From assembly GCA_009692425.1 (NCBI GenBank), contig SHZF01000003.1, positions 1 to 64,000 of the forward strand: DNA of 64,000 nucleotides, read 5' to 3'. Under the pieces are notes generated by a model. It was not told the origin of the DNA, did not search any database, and saw only the letters and a list, made by a program, of their open reading frames with translations. Shown here one piece after another: positions 17,055-28,107 of the stretch. Made by a program: the position numbers and the translations under genes. The stretch comes from Myxococcales bacterium (GTDB lineage Bacteria; Myxococcota_A; UBA9042). Position 1 is the first letter of the stretch. The number at the start of each line of letters is the position of its first letter.

Positions 17055-18164
17055 CTACCACTCGTTGGCGCCCCAGTCGCCGGGCACGGCGTGCAGGCGT
17101 ACCTGGCTCTCGGTCACCGCGAGGGGCAGGCGGTCGGCACCTACCGCCGGCTGGCTGAAACACTCCCCGTCGAGCGTGTACGGCCCAAAAAGGTCGAGAC
17201 GTCGGGCCACCGGGAAATCGTCGACGCCGGGCGCGCCTCCTTCGGACATCAGCGCGGGAATGAGGCGCACGAAACGCGGCGGGTCGGTCTCCCACACCAC
17301 GCGCACCGCAAAACCGGGCGCGTGCAGCGGGCGCCGGATGCTGCGCGCCGAACCGACCGCCAACGTCAGGTCCACGGTGCTGGCCACCACGCCCGAGTAG
17401 CGATCGTAGCGCCGGCCATCGACGGTGAGCGGCGTGGTGTAGGGGCCGAGCTTCCACGCCTCGCGGTCCCACAGGGCCGAGCCGAACGTTGCGCCGCGCG
17501 TGAGTTCGAACAGGAAGCGCGCCAATCCCACGTAGCCCGCGCCAAAGCGGCCATACAATTCGAGGGCGTGAAAGGCGGCCTCTGAGCCGAACACAAAGCC
17601 GTGGCGCCGCGTGCCCGGCAATTGCGTGCCGTCGGGCGCAGTCCAAGCGGCCTCCATCAGAGGCAGGCGCCGGGCGGGCACCCGGCTCAGCGGGGCACCG
17701 CCAAAATCGCGCAGGAAGCGCCCCAACGTCCGCTGCGGCGGGCCGTGAATCTGCGTCGTGCGGCCGACGATGTTGAGCGTGCCGCCGTTCAGGATCAGGA
17801 TGCGCGGCAGCGGCGGCCGCACGCCGGTCGCGACTTCGGCCTCGTGGCTCAGTTCCAGCAGCGCATTGACCGCATGGTGAAGCGTGCCGTCGCCGCCGCA
17901 CACCGCGATGACGTTGGCGCGCCGCCCGCACAGCAACCACGCCAGCGCCCGCCGCACGCTCGCCAGGTCCGGCGTCTCGACCCAACCGTCGCGCCCACCC
18001 ACCAGCGCGCCGAGTTCCTGCCGCACGCCGGACCGCACCAGCCGCCGCGCCCGTGGATTCAAGAGCAATCCGACGCACACGCGGGCCGACTCCGCGCAGG
18101 CCGCAACGCGCGCGGCAACCCCGGTCGGCGACAGCGCCAGGCGAAGTGGATCGTCGCTCGGCAT
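17055..18164 (-). CDS. diacylglycerol kinase-like lipid kinase
   Basis: 369 residues. The DAGK catalytic fold is marked by LLLNPRARRLV, VCGGDGTLHHAVNAL (nucleotide-binding GGDGT near residue 90), ILNGGTLNIVG and, in the second lobe, YTLDGECF. Such enzymes phosphorylate diacylglycerol, sphingoid bases or related lipids at the membrane face. The substrate cannot be read from sequence. ATG 18164 is preferred because a GGGGGAG lies about 12 bases upstream. It is divergent from the twin-FHA gene; a 223-bp promoter region lies between. Confidence 0.85.
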   Translation of the reverse strand: MPSDDPLRLALSPTGVAARVAACAESARVCVGLLLNPRARRLVRSGVRQELGALVGGRDGWVETPDLASVRRALAWLLCGRRANVIAVCGGDGTLHHAVNALLELSHEAEVATGVRPPLPRILILNGGTLNIVGRTTQIHGPPQRTLGRFLRDFGGAPLSRVPARRLPLMEAAWTAPDGTQLPGTRRHGFVFGSEAAFHALELYGRFGAGYVGLARFLFELTRGATFGSALWDREAWKLGPYTTPLTVDGRRYDRYSGVVASTVDLTLAVGSARSIRRPLHAPGFAVRVVWETDPPRFVRLIPALMSEGGAPGVDDFPVARRLDLFGPYTLDGECFSQPAVGADRLPLAVTESQVRLHAVPGDWGANEW

Positions 18165-18386
18165 CGTGCGTCTGAACTCCCCCAGGCCGCGCACCATGCC
18201 GCCGCGGGGCCGCCGGGGTCAATCAGCGCCCCCGGCGCAGGCGTGGCGGCGGTGCCGAGGTGCGCGGACTCCCGAGCGATTCCGCCGCGGCGGCCGTCGC
18301 CTTGTTGCGCCCCGGGTCGCATGCTAGCATGGCCACCTTGTCGTCGCCGTGGACTCGCCCGGCCATTGCAGGAGACCATCGCTTCG

Positions 18387-20177
18387 ATGCTCAAGCTGTC
18401 CATCCAAGATCACGAGGGGCGCAGCACGATCATCCCGCTGTCTGACGGCGAGCTCAGCATCGGCCGCGACGAAGCGAATTCGATCTGCTTGACTGACCGC
18501 AACGTGTCGCGTCAGCACGCCCGCATCACGACGCGCGGCAAGAACGTGTGGATCGAGAACGTCGCTGCGACCTACGGCACGAGATTCAACAGCTTGCTGC
18601 TGCGCGAGAAAGCCGAGGTCAAGCCCGGCGACGTCGTGATGGTCGGCGACTACTCGCTCGAACTGCTGTCCGACGAGGTCAAGCGCGACAACGCGTTGGT
18701 CGATCCGGTCGCAACGCCTGGGAAACCGGCGAGCGCCCCGCCCGCTCCCAAGGGCAAGAGCGGCAGCAGCGACACGGCGATCGTCGATCTGGCCCAGATG
18801 GCATCGCTGATGACGGACGAAAGGCCCGCCGCATCCTCGACGATCATGGAGGCGGCGCAGCCCCGGCTGGTCGTCGAGTCCGAGAACCTGCGCGGCCTCG
18901 AACTGCGCGTCTCCAAGACGCCGATCGTAATCGGGCGCACGCGCGAGTCGGCCGACCTCGTCATCGACCACAAGTCGATTTCGAAGGAGCACGCCCGCCT
19001 GACCCGGCAGGGCGACGGCAGCTGGCTCGTGCTTGATCTGGGCTCGGCGAACGGCATCAAGGTCAATGGAGAGCCCTTTGCGAAATGCGCGATCTCCAGC
19101 GGCGATCGGCTGGAACTGGGCCACGTCGCGCTCCGCTTTCTGGCGCCCGGGGCGAAAGCGCCCGCGCTGGCCGGCGAGAGCAAGGGCGGTCGGGGCGGAG
19201 CCGGGATGCTCATCGCGGTCGTCGCGGTCGTCGTTGTCGTCGTGGGCGCAGCGGCCGTGTTCCTGCTGACGCGCGACAAGGGCAAGGAAGACGACGGCGG
19301 CGAGGCACCGCCGAAGGGTTCGTCGGCAAAAGACAAGGGCTCGAACGCCAAGGGCGGAGGCGCGGGCGACGACCACGCTGGCGGCGAAGGCGCGGGCGCC
19401 GGCAACGAGGGCAATTCGGGCACCAACGAGGGTGCTGGCAGCGCCGCGCCGGTCGCCGACGTGTCCGAGTCCATCCTCAGCGCGACGAAGCTGCGCCAGT
19501 CCGGGTTGCTTGACGAGGCGCTCAGCGTGCTGAAGCAAGCAGAGGCGTCGAACGCCGGCAACGCCAAGCTCGGGCTGGAAATCCGCAAGGTCGAGAACGA
19601 ACTTGGCCGCAAGGGCGAACTCGCGAAGTTGCAGGAACAGTTGGACTCCGATCCAAAGGGCGTCCTCGCGAAGGCGACCGACCTGCGCGACCAGTTGGAA
19701 GCCGGGTCGAGTCTCCGCGGTGAGGCCGAGAAACTGATCGCCGCTGCGGGCGGGGCCATCGACGAGAAGAAAGCTGCGCCGCGGGCTGCTGTGGGGCCCC
19801 GGACAGCCCCTGCACCGCGCGAGGCTCCCCGCTCTGCGGAGCCGCGCGCCGCACCGCAACCCAAAGCGACACCTGAGCCGAAGGCCGCGCCGGAGCCAAA
19901 GGCGATACCTGAGCCCACCGCCGCGAAATCGGGTGCCGACCTGTACAAGGAGGGACGCGACAAGATGGTGGGCGGCGATCAGGACGGCGCGCTGGCCTCG
20001 TTCAAGGCGGCCGCCTCGGCCGGATTTGGCAAGGCTCACGGTCAGTTGGCGCGCATCCACTTCGCCAAGGGCGACAAGGGCGCCTGCGCCAAGCACGCGA
20101 AAGCTTACATCGACAAATACCCCGATGCCGGCGATGCCCAGGCAATTCAGGGCCTCGCGGAGAAGTGTGCGAACTAG
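18387..20177 (+). CDS. twin-FHA-domain single-pass membrane protein
   Basis: 596 residues. FHA domain 1 lies at about 1-95 (IGRDEANSICL, NVSRQHARI, YGTRFNS). FHA domain 2 lies at about 160-255 (IGRTRESADLVI, SISKEHARL, SANGIKVNGE). Both keep the R, SxxH and N positions that bind phosphothreonine. A membrane helix at about 272-294 separates these cytoplasmic domains from a Gly/Asn-rich linker, a helical part, a Pro/Glu/Lys repeat (PEPKAAPEPKA) and a C-terminal TPR/Sel1-like region (GADLYKEGRDKM, AYIDKYPDAGDAQAIQ). It probably links Ser/Thr kinase signalling to the envelope. AGGAGA precedes ATG 18387. Confidence 0.88.
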   Translation: MLKLSIQDHEGRSTIIPLSDGELSIGRDEANSICLTDRNVSRQHARITTRGKNVWIENVAATYGTRFNSLLLREKAEVKPGDVVMVGDYSLELLSDEVKRDNALVDPVATPGKPASAPPAPKGKSGSSDTAIVDLAQMASLMTDERPAASSTIMEAAQPRLVVESENLRGLELRVSKTPIVIGRTRESADLVIDHKSISKEHARLTRQGDGSWLVLDLGSANGIKVNGEPFAKCAISSGDRLELGHVALRFLAPGAKAPALAGESKGGRGGAGMLIAVVAVVVVVVGAAAVFLLTRDKGKEDDGGEAPPKGSSAKDKGSNAKGGGAGDDHAGGEGAGAGNEGNSGTNEGAGSAAPVADVSESILSATKLRQSGLLDEALSVLKQAEASNAGNAKLGLEIRKVENELGRKGELAKLQEQLDSDPKGVLAKATDLRDQLEAGSSLRGEAEKLIAAAGGAIDEKKAAPRAAVGPRTAPAPREAPRSAEPRAAPQPKATPEPKAAPEPKAIPEPTAAKSGADLYKEGRDKMVGGDQDGALASFKAAASAGFGKAHGQLARIHFAKGDKGACAKHAKAYIDKYPDAGDAQAIQGLAEKCAN

Positions 20178-20270
20178 CACGAAAATGTGCGTCGCCACGC
20201 GAAGTGTCCGGGTTGCCGTTTGCCGCGCGCGGCGCGCAAGCTTGGCGTTGCTCCCGTAGCTGCTTCACCC

Positions 20271-21428
20271 ATGCGCGACCCCCTCCACGATGCGGCCCGC
20301 ACCGCCGTCGACCCCGCCATGGCGCGGCGGCTGGCATTGGAATTGTTCGTCGCGGGCTATGAGGGCACGCACCTGCCCGAATCCTATGCGCTAATGCTCG
20401 AGCAAGGCCTGGCCGGCGTCATCCTTTTCAAGCGCAACTTCGCGTTCGATGCAGATGGCGCGATCGACGTGGTGGCGCTCACAGCTCACACGGGGGCCGT
20501 GCAGGCTGCGGCGGCCCGCGGGAGCGCGCGCGAGTTTCCTGTCGTGTGTTCGATCGACCAGGAAGGCGGCGCAGTGCAGCGACTGCGGCGCCCCTTTTCC
20601 GAATGGCCGACGATGCGAGACGTCGGCGATCGCGGCGACCCACGCCTCGCCTATGCCGTGGGCGCCGCCATCGGGCGCGAGTGCCTTGCCGCCGGCTTCA
20701 ACGTCGACTACGCGCCTGTGCTCGACATCGACACGAACCCGAACAACCCCATCATCGGGCGGCGCGCTTTTGGCCGGGACGCGGAGACCGTGGTACGCAT
20801 GGCCGGCGCGTTCCTGGACGGGCTGCAGAGCGCAGGAGTGCTCGGCTGCGGCAAGCACTTTCCCGGTCACGGCGACACCGACGCCGACAGCCACCTGACC
20901 TTGCCGGTACTGACGCACGACCTGGCGCGCCTGGAGGCCGTTGAACTGGTGCCGTTTCGCGCTCTTGCCAATCGAATGCACCTGGTGATGACGGCGCACG
21001 TGCTGTATCCCGCGCTCGACAGCAACCTGCCGGCCACCCTGTCGCCGCACGTGCTCGGTCCGCTGCTGCGCGCCCACTGCGGTTTCTCGGGGGTCATCGT
21101 CAGCGACGACTTGGAAATGAAGGGGGTTGCCGACGTGTTGGATCCAGGCGGCTGTGTCCGCGCGGGGCTGGCGGCAGGCGTGGACCTCTTTCTGGTGTGT
21201 TCCAAGCGCGACGTACTCGAAGCGGGTCTCACTGCGGCGGCCGAGGTGTTCGAGGCCCCGATCGATGACCCGGCGCGGCTGTGTGCCCTGGCTGCCGTTC
21301 GCCGCGTGCGGGGGATGCGCGCCCGTCTCCAGCGACCGGCGCCGTCTCCCGCAGCCGTGGCCTATGCGCTCGCCTCGCCGGCTACGCGTTCCTTGCGGGA
21401 GGTGGACCTTGCTGGCACCCTGTCGTGA
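20271..21428 (+). CDS. nagZ: glycoside hydrolase family 3 beta-N-acetylhexosaminidase (NagZ-like)
   Basis: 385 residues. NagZ-type GH3 motifs are clear: SIDQEGGAVQRLR, GFNVDYAPVLDID, GRRAFGRD, GCGKHFPGHGDTDADSH (the mobile acid/base loop) and IVSDDLEMKG (nucleophile Asp). NagZ removes N-acetylglucosamine from muropeptides in peptidoglycan recycling, normally in the cytoplasm, and no signal peptide is seen. ATG 20271 is chosen because homology starts soon after. It is followed by the S41 protease gene after 19 bp, so the two may be cotranscribed. Confidence 0.9.
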   Translation: MRDPLHDAARTAVDPAMARRLALELFVAGYEGTHLPESYALMLEQGLAGVILFKRNFAFDADGAIDVVALTAHTGAVQAAAARGSAREFPVVCSIDQEGGAVQRLRRPFSEWPTMRDVGDRGDPRLAYAVGAAIGRECLAAGFNVDYAPVLDIDTNPNNPIIGRRAFGRDAETVVRMAGAFLDGLQSAGVLGCGKHFPGHGDTDADSHLTLPVLTHDLARLEAVELVPFRALANRMHLVMTAHVLYPALDSNLPATLSPHVLGPLLRAHCGFSGVIVSDDLEMKGVADVLDPGGCVRAGLAAGVDLFLVCSKRDVLEAGLTAAAEVFEAPIDDPARLCALAAVRRVRGMRARLQRPAPSPAAVAYALASPATRSLREVDLAGTLS

Positions 21429-21447
21429 TAGCGGGCTGCACCGCCAG

Positions 21448-23859
<2,412 letters not shown>

Positions 23860-23939
23860 TTCGCGCCGAATCTGGGCCGACCTCGCGCGGCCACAGCGGA
23901 TCGGACTTCGCGGTGCCTGCGGCCGCTGCAAGGAGCCCC

Positions 23940-24566
23940 GTGCCTGACGCCCCCTCGCCCTCTTCCGCAGAGGCCGCCGCAGTCGGTTCCCTCGTCGCCG
24001 CGCTGCGGTCGCTCGAAGCCCGTGTGGCCGCGCTGGAAGCGGCCGCTGGTGTTGCCCGGGCATCCGCCGCTGTGGCTGCGCCCGTGCCGACGGCCGCCGC
24101 CGAGCCACTGACGGTCGCGGCCGCCGGCGAGGCCCCGACGCAAGCTGCCGGCCCGTACGCACCGCCCGGCCGCAGCGCCGACCCGATGGCTGACGTGCGC
24201 GCGGTGCTGCGCGCCATGTTCGATCTCGCACTGCACACGACGATCACTGACTCGGCCAACCTTGAACAGTCGTTCGAGCAGTTCAAGGAACTCGTACACT
24301 CCGAGCGCAAGGGCTCGCCGCTGCTGAACCAGGAACTGCTGCGCTACAAGTTCTTCCCGCTGTGCGAGCGTGCGCGCTCGTACCTTGCGCGTGCCGACGA
24401 CCCAGCCAGCTTCGAGATCGACAAGACCACCCCCGATCGCGTCGATGGCAACACGTTCGCGGTGCGGGTGTTCCTCAAGGCCGACCGCCGCATGCCGCCG
24501 CCGATTGCACTCAAGCGCGACGAGCGGGTCGGCGGGGCGTTCCGGATCGAAAACTCCTCGCTGTAG
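23940..24566 (+). CDS. hypothetical protein with N-terminal coiled coil
   Basis: 208 residues from GTG 23940, picked because AAGGAG lies four bases upstream. Residues about 10-45 form a likely coiled coil (VGSLVAALRSLEARVAALEAA), then an Ala/Pro linker. A C-terminal domain of ~120 residues contains MFDLALHTTITDSANLEQSF, LNQELLRYKFFPLCERARSYL and DKTTPDRVDGNTFAVRVFL. No enzyme motif, signal peptide or membrane segment is seen. It follows the S41 gene after 80 bp and precedes tRNA-Cys. Function not recognised. Confidence 0.72.
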   Translation: MPDAPSPSSAEAAAVGSLVAALRSLEARVAALEAAAGVARASAAVAAPVPTAAAEPLTVAAAGEAPTQAAGPYAPPGRSADPMADVRAVLRAMFDLALHTTITDSANLEQSFEQFKELVHSERKGSPLLNQELLRYKFFPLCERARSYLARADDPASFEIDKTTPDRVDGNTFAVRVFLKADRRMPPPIALKRDERVGGAFRIENSSL

Positions 24567-24664
24567 CGTCGCGAAACCGCCCCAGGGCGAGTCCGCCGGT
24601 TTGCCGTGCATCGAATTCGCCCTTGACGCCCGGATGGCGGTCAGGTACAAAGCCGCCCGCCTCC

Positions 24665-24736
24665 GGCGCCATAGCCAAGCTGGTAAGGCAGAGGACTGCA
24701 AATCCTCCATCCCCGGTTCAAGTCCGGGTGGCGCCT
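24665..24736 (+). tRNA. tRNA-Cys (anticodon GCA)
   Basis: Acceptor GGCGCCA pairs with TGGCGCC. The anticodon arm is GAGGA-CTGCAAA-TCCTC with anticodon GCA. The T arm is CCCGG-TTCAAGT-CCGGG. The discriminator is T at 24736, and CCA is not encoded. Confidence 0.95.
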
Positions 24737-24746
24737 CTGGGACGAC

Positions 24747-24779
24747 GGACCTGACCTCCACGTGGTGGGTCCGCTTTCT
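24747..24779 (+). terminator. possible intrinsic terminator after tRNA-Cys
   Basis: GGACC (24747-24751) pairs with GGTCC (24768-24772), with ACC/GGT pairing inside, followed by GCTTTCT. The T tract is short and interrupted, so this is weak. Confidence 0.35.
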
Positions 24780-24818
24780 AGGAACGAGACAGGGCCGACC
24801 GCGTACGCAACCGTTAGA

Positions 24819-24898
24819 TTCTCGACAGACGAATTGAATTCCCGACCGACGAACCGAGTTTCCGACCGACGAATTGAGTTCACGACCGACGAATCCTG
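24819..24898 (+). repeat. four tandem 20-bp units
   Basis: Units start at 24819, 24839, 24859 and 24879 and share the core CGACCGACGAA preceded by TTC or TTT. There are no spacers between units. They lie in the tRNA-Cys/rimP spacer with no reading frame around them. Confidence 0.9.
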
Positions 24899-25148
24899 AC
24901 CCAACGCGTGCACTTGACCTGGCCTTCGTTCCTCCCGCTCCCGACCTTCGGGAGGGCGCGCAGCACTTGCTGTGCACCCGTTGCGGTTGCCTTCGGGCAG
25001 CCCGACCGAAGGCCCCGGGGCGTCCTCCGCACAGCATCGCCGAGGATCGCGCAAGCGGGTGCATCCGACCGCCTGCGCAGGTGCGCTTGGCGACGAAGAC
25101 ACGGCCCCTCCGAAGGCATTCGGGGGCTCCGGCGCAGTGCCGATTGCG
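24899..25148. other. structured, gene-free spacer
   Basis: No convincing coding region. Two compact hairpins are visible: CTCCCGA/TCGGGAG with a 3-nt loop at 24938-24954, and TGCC-TTCG-GGCA with a UUCG tetraloop at 24988-24999. A non-coding RNA is possible but nothing identifies one. Confidence 0.5.
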
Positions 25149-25226
25149 GGCAACGCCGGGGTGGGTCGAATGACGGCAACGCCGGGATGGGCCGGTTGAG
25201 GGCAACGCCGAGATGGCGACGGATCG
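25149..25226 (+). repeat. three 26-bp tandem units running into the rimP start
   Basis: Units at 25149-25174, 25175-25200 and 25201-25226 all begin GGCAACGCCG. The third, more diverged unit contains the rimP ATG at 25213, so the repeat supplies the leader and first codons of that gene. Confidence 0.85.
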
Positions 25227-25797
25227 AGAAAATGTCCCTGCGCGCAGCAAGGTCCCTGCCAGCAGTGCGTTCCAGGGGCGGATCGAGGGGATCGTGCGTC
25301 CGCTGGTGGCAGCGGCGAACCTGGACCTCGTCGCGCTCCACGTGCGGTCGGGTTCGCGCGGCGTCGTGCGCCTTGTGCTGGCGATCGACCGGTTGCCGGG
25401 TGCCGGGGCCATCAGCCTCGATGACTGTGCCGCCGTCTCGCGCAAGCTGGCGGCCGTGCTCGACGCTGAGGAGCGCGCGGTGCCGGACTATGAACTCGAA
25501 GTGTCGAGCCCGGGCATGAACCGGCCGCTGCGCCACGAGGCCGACTACCTGCGGTTTGTCGGCACGACTGCAAAGTTCGCCGTGGAGCCCGCGGGCGAAC
25601 CGCGCGAGACGGTGGTCGGGCGCATCGCCAAGGTGGGCGATGGCCTGGTGACCGTCGAACAGGGCAAGGACCGCACGCGCACGTTCGCGTGTGGCACCAT
25701 CCAGGCTGCGACGCTGCAGCCGACGATCGAGCAGTGGCAGACGATCGGTGATCGCCTGCGCAGCGAGAGCAAGCCGGCAGACGTGTCAGAGGGCTGA
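25213..25797 (+). CDS. rimP: ribosome maturation factor RimP
   Basis: 194 residues. The family core is clear: [43 protein letters not shown], and a C-terminal SH3-like part with [16 protein letters not shown]. RimP assists 30S subunit assembly. It heads the conserved rimP-nusA-ylxR-infB-rbfA-truB cluster. The start ATG 25213 lies inside a 26-bp tandem repeat, and no strong ribosome site is visible upstream. About 130 bp separate it from nusA. Confidence 0.92.
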   Translation: MATDRENVPARSKVPASSAFQGRIEGIVRPLVAAANLDLVALHVRSGSRGVVRLVLAIDRLPGAGAISLDDCAAVSRKLAAVLDAEERAVPDYELEVSSPGMNRPLRHEADYLRFVGTTAKFAVEPAGEPRETVVGRIAKVGDGLVTVEQGKDRTRTFACGTIQAATLQPTIEQWQTIGDRLRSESKPADVSEG

Positions 25798-25931
25798 CAC
25801 GCCGGACCGGGAATCGGGGCGGCTCATTCCCGCGCCGAACGTTCCCCGGCGGGGCCGCCCGTCGGGAGAGTTCTTGTACAGCGGGCAGCGCCCGCGGGAG
25901 CACGCGCCATGGTGCAGCAGGGAGTCCGGTA

Positions 25932-27551
25932 ATGTTCGGAAATCTGAACACGACCATCGACCAGGTGTCGAAGGAAAAGAGCATCGACAAGAAGGTGCTC
26001 GTGGACGCGCTTGAACAGGGAATCCTGTCGGCCGCGAAGAAAACCTTCGGCCAGGGCCGCAACATGGAGGCCAAGTTCAACGAAGAGACGGGCGACGTGG
26101 AGCTCATGCTCTACATGCTCGTCGTCGAGGACGACGCCGAACAGCAACACGAACGCGAGATGCCCCTGTTCAAGGGGCGCCTCATCGACACCGAGGTGCA
26201 GGCGGGCGACGAACTCGGCTTCCAGATCTTCTACCTCGACAAGGACCGCGCGTCAGCGGAGGCCGAAGACCGCAAGTACGGAGAAATCCTTGGCATCAAG
26301 ACCGCCCGCCAGCAGTTCGGCCGCATCGCCGCCATGACTGCCAAGCAGGTGATCATGCAGCGTGTGCGCGACGCTGAGCGCGACGTCATCTTCAACGAGT
26401 ACAAGGACCGCAAGGGCGAACTCGTTACCGGCATCACGCGCCGGTTCGAGCGCGGCAACGTGATCGTCGATCTCGGCCGTGCCGAAGCGGTGCTGCCTGT
26501 GCGCGAGCAGATGTTCCGCGAGAGCTACCGCGCCGGCGACCGCGTGCAGGCCTACGTCAAGGAGATCAAGCGCGACGCCAAGGGGCCGCAGGTGGTGTTG
26601 AGCCGCACGGACTCGCGCCTCATCGAGAAGCTGTTCGAGCTCGAGGTGCCGGAGATCTATGAGGGCATCGTCAAGATCATGGCCGTCGCGCGCGAACCGG
26701 GCGAGCGGGCGAAGATCGCGGTGGCGTCGAAAGACAGCGACGTCGATCCGGTCGGCGCTTGCGTCGGCATGAAGGGCAGCCGCGTGCAGGCCGTCGTGCA
26801 GGAACTGCGCGGCGAGAAGATCGACATCGTACCGTGGAGCCCCGACATCGCGAAGTTCGTGTGCAACGCGATCCAGCCGGCCGAGGTGAGCCGCGTGCTC
26901 ATCGACGAGGACAACCAGACCATCGAACTCATCGTGCCCGACGACCAACTCTCGCTCGCCATCGGGCGGCGCGGGCAGAACGTGCGGTTGGCGTCGAAGC
27001 TGGTCGGGTGGAAGATCGAAATCCAGTCTGAGGGCAAGATCGAGGACATGAAGAAGCACCTCGGCGAGGCGCTCATCGTCGTGCCGGGCTTGGACGAGTC
27101 GCTGATCAGCTACCTGTTCAAGCTGGGCTACCACAGCCCGGAGAACCTGCTGAACGCGCATACCGAAGACCTGTCCGGCATCCCGGGCATTTCTGAGGAA
27201 ATGGCGATGCAGATCCAGCAGATCGCTCACGAGGTCAAGAAGGTCCGCGACGAGGTGGCCCGCCTGGCCAAGGAAGCGGCAATGCTCGCGGCCCAACAGG
27301 CGGCGGCGCTGGCGGCCCTGCCACCGGCCAACGTCATGTCGGCTGCGGCGGGCGCGGCTGAGTTTCTGGCGACCTCGGTAGAGGGGACGAGCGCATCCGA
27401 CGTTGAATCGGCTGCCGAGTCGGGTGAGTCGGTCGCGGTCCAGGGCGACGAGGCCGTGGACGCGTCGGCCGAGCCGGGGGCAACGGACGGGCCCGGGGAG
27501 CCCGGTGCGGGTGAGGTGGCGAGCGCCGCCTTGCTGGCACCCGCCCTGTGA
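25932..27551 (+). CDS. nusA: transcription termination/antitermination factor NusA
   Basis: 539 residues. The N-terminal RNA-polymerase-binding domain spans about 1-150 ([20 protein letters not shown]). The S1 domain is near 155-220 ([19 protein letters not shown]). Two KH domains follow to about 370 ([38 protein letters not shown]). A helix-hairpin-helix-like part ([18 protein letters not shown]) and an Ala/Glu-rich tail of about 100 residues end it. NusA controls pausing, termination and rRNA antitermination. Position between rimP and ylxR matches the conserved bacterial order. Confidence 0.96.
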   Translation: MFGNLNTTIDQVSKEKSIDKKVLVDALEQGILSAAKKTFGQGRNMEAKFNEETGDVELMLYMLVVEDDAEQQHEREMPLFKGRLIDTEVQAGDELGFQIFYLDKDRASAEAEDRKYGEILGIKTARQQFGRIAAMTAKQVIMQRVRDAERDVIFNEYKDRKGELVTGITRRFERGNVIVDLGRAEAVLPVREQMFRESYRAGDRVQAYVKEIKRDAKGPQVVLSRTDSRLIEKLFELEVPEIYEGIVKIMAVAREPGERAKIAVASKDSDVDPVGACVGMKGSRVQAVVQELRGEKIDIVPWSPDIAKFVCNAIQPAEVSRVLIDEDNQTIELIVPDDQLSLAIGRRGQNVRLASKLVGWKIEIQSEGKIEDMKKHLGEALIVVPGLDESLISYLFKLGYHSPENLLNAHTEDLSGIPGISEEMAMQIQQIAHEVKKVRDEVARLAKEAAMLAAQQAAALAALPPANVMSAAAGAAEFLATSVEGTSASDVESAAESGESVAVQGDEAVDASAEPGATDGPGEPGAGEVASAALLAPAL

Positions 27552-27564
27552 CGCGGGGAGCGTC

Positions 27565-28083
27565 GTGACGAACGGCGCGTCCGGGCCGCTGCGCACCTGT
27601 GTCGGGTGCCGCCAGCGCCGGCCGCCGGCAGAGTTGATTCGGGTGAAGCCTGCGGGCGACACCCTGCGCGTGACACGCATCGCCGGCGTGGGCGCGCATG
27701 AGCAAACGGGCGGTAGTGTCGTGGAGGAGGCAGGTCGGGGTACGGGTCGCGGGGCCAGTGTGTGCCCCGCCGTGCGTTGCGCGGAGCGGGCCGTTGACGC
27801 CCTGCTGCGCGGGCGCGGAGGGCGCAAGCGCGCGGGCCGCAAGGACGCAGTCGACGGGAGCCCTCCCGGCGGCGGCGGCGGCGCCCACACGCAGCGACTT
27901 GGCACGTCGGGGCGAGCGGTCCTGGAGGCCGCACGCTCCCTGCTCGAGCAGGCCGTGGCGCGCCGGATTGGCGGGCTGCGGCGGCGCGGGCTCGACCCGA
28001 CCGCCGATGCCGCGATGCGTGCCGCCCTGGCGATGCAGGGGCGCCTCGACGAGGCGCTCGCAGCGGAGAGGCGCAGGTCCTGA
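27565..28083 (+). CDS. ylxR: YlxR family RNA-binding protein (DUF448)
   Basis: 172 residues from GTG 27565, preceded by GGGGAG. The N-terminus shows the YlxR signature (GPLRTCVGCRQRRPPAELIRV) and GRGASVCPAVRCAERAVDALL. An insert of about 20 residues separates these blocks, and a 90-residue C-terminal extension, Gly-rich then helical, makes it longer than the usual ~90 residues. YlxR proteins are nucleoid- or RNA-associated; the exact role is unclear. Its position between nusA and infB is standard. Confidence 0.85.
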   Translation: MTNGASGPLRTCVGCRQRRPPAELIRVKPAGDTLRVTRIAGVGAHEQTGGSVVEEAGRGTGRGASVCPAVRCAERAVDALLRGRGGRKRAGRKDAVDGSPPGGGGGAHTQRLGTSGRAVLEAARSLLEQAVARRIGGLRRRGLDPTADAAMRAALAMQGRLDEALAAERRRS

Positions 28084-28107
28084 CAGGCCCGCGCAGGAGT
28101 GTTCATC

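Noticed and set aside
24819-24898. Four 20-bp direct repeats as a possible CRISPR array.
   Set aside because: Units are contiguous with no spacers, diverge from each other, and no cas gene is present.
24665-25212. Genomic island integrated at tRNA-Cys.
   Set aside because: No integrase, no direct repeat of the tRNA 3' end, and the sequence beyond is the conserved rimP-nusA-infB cluster.
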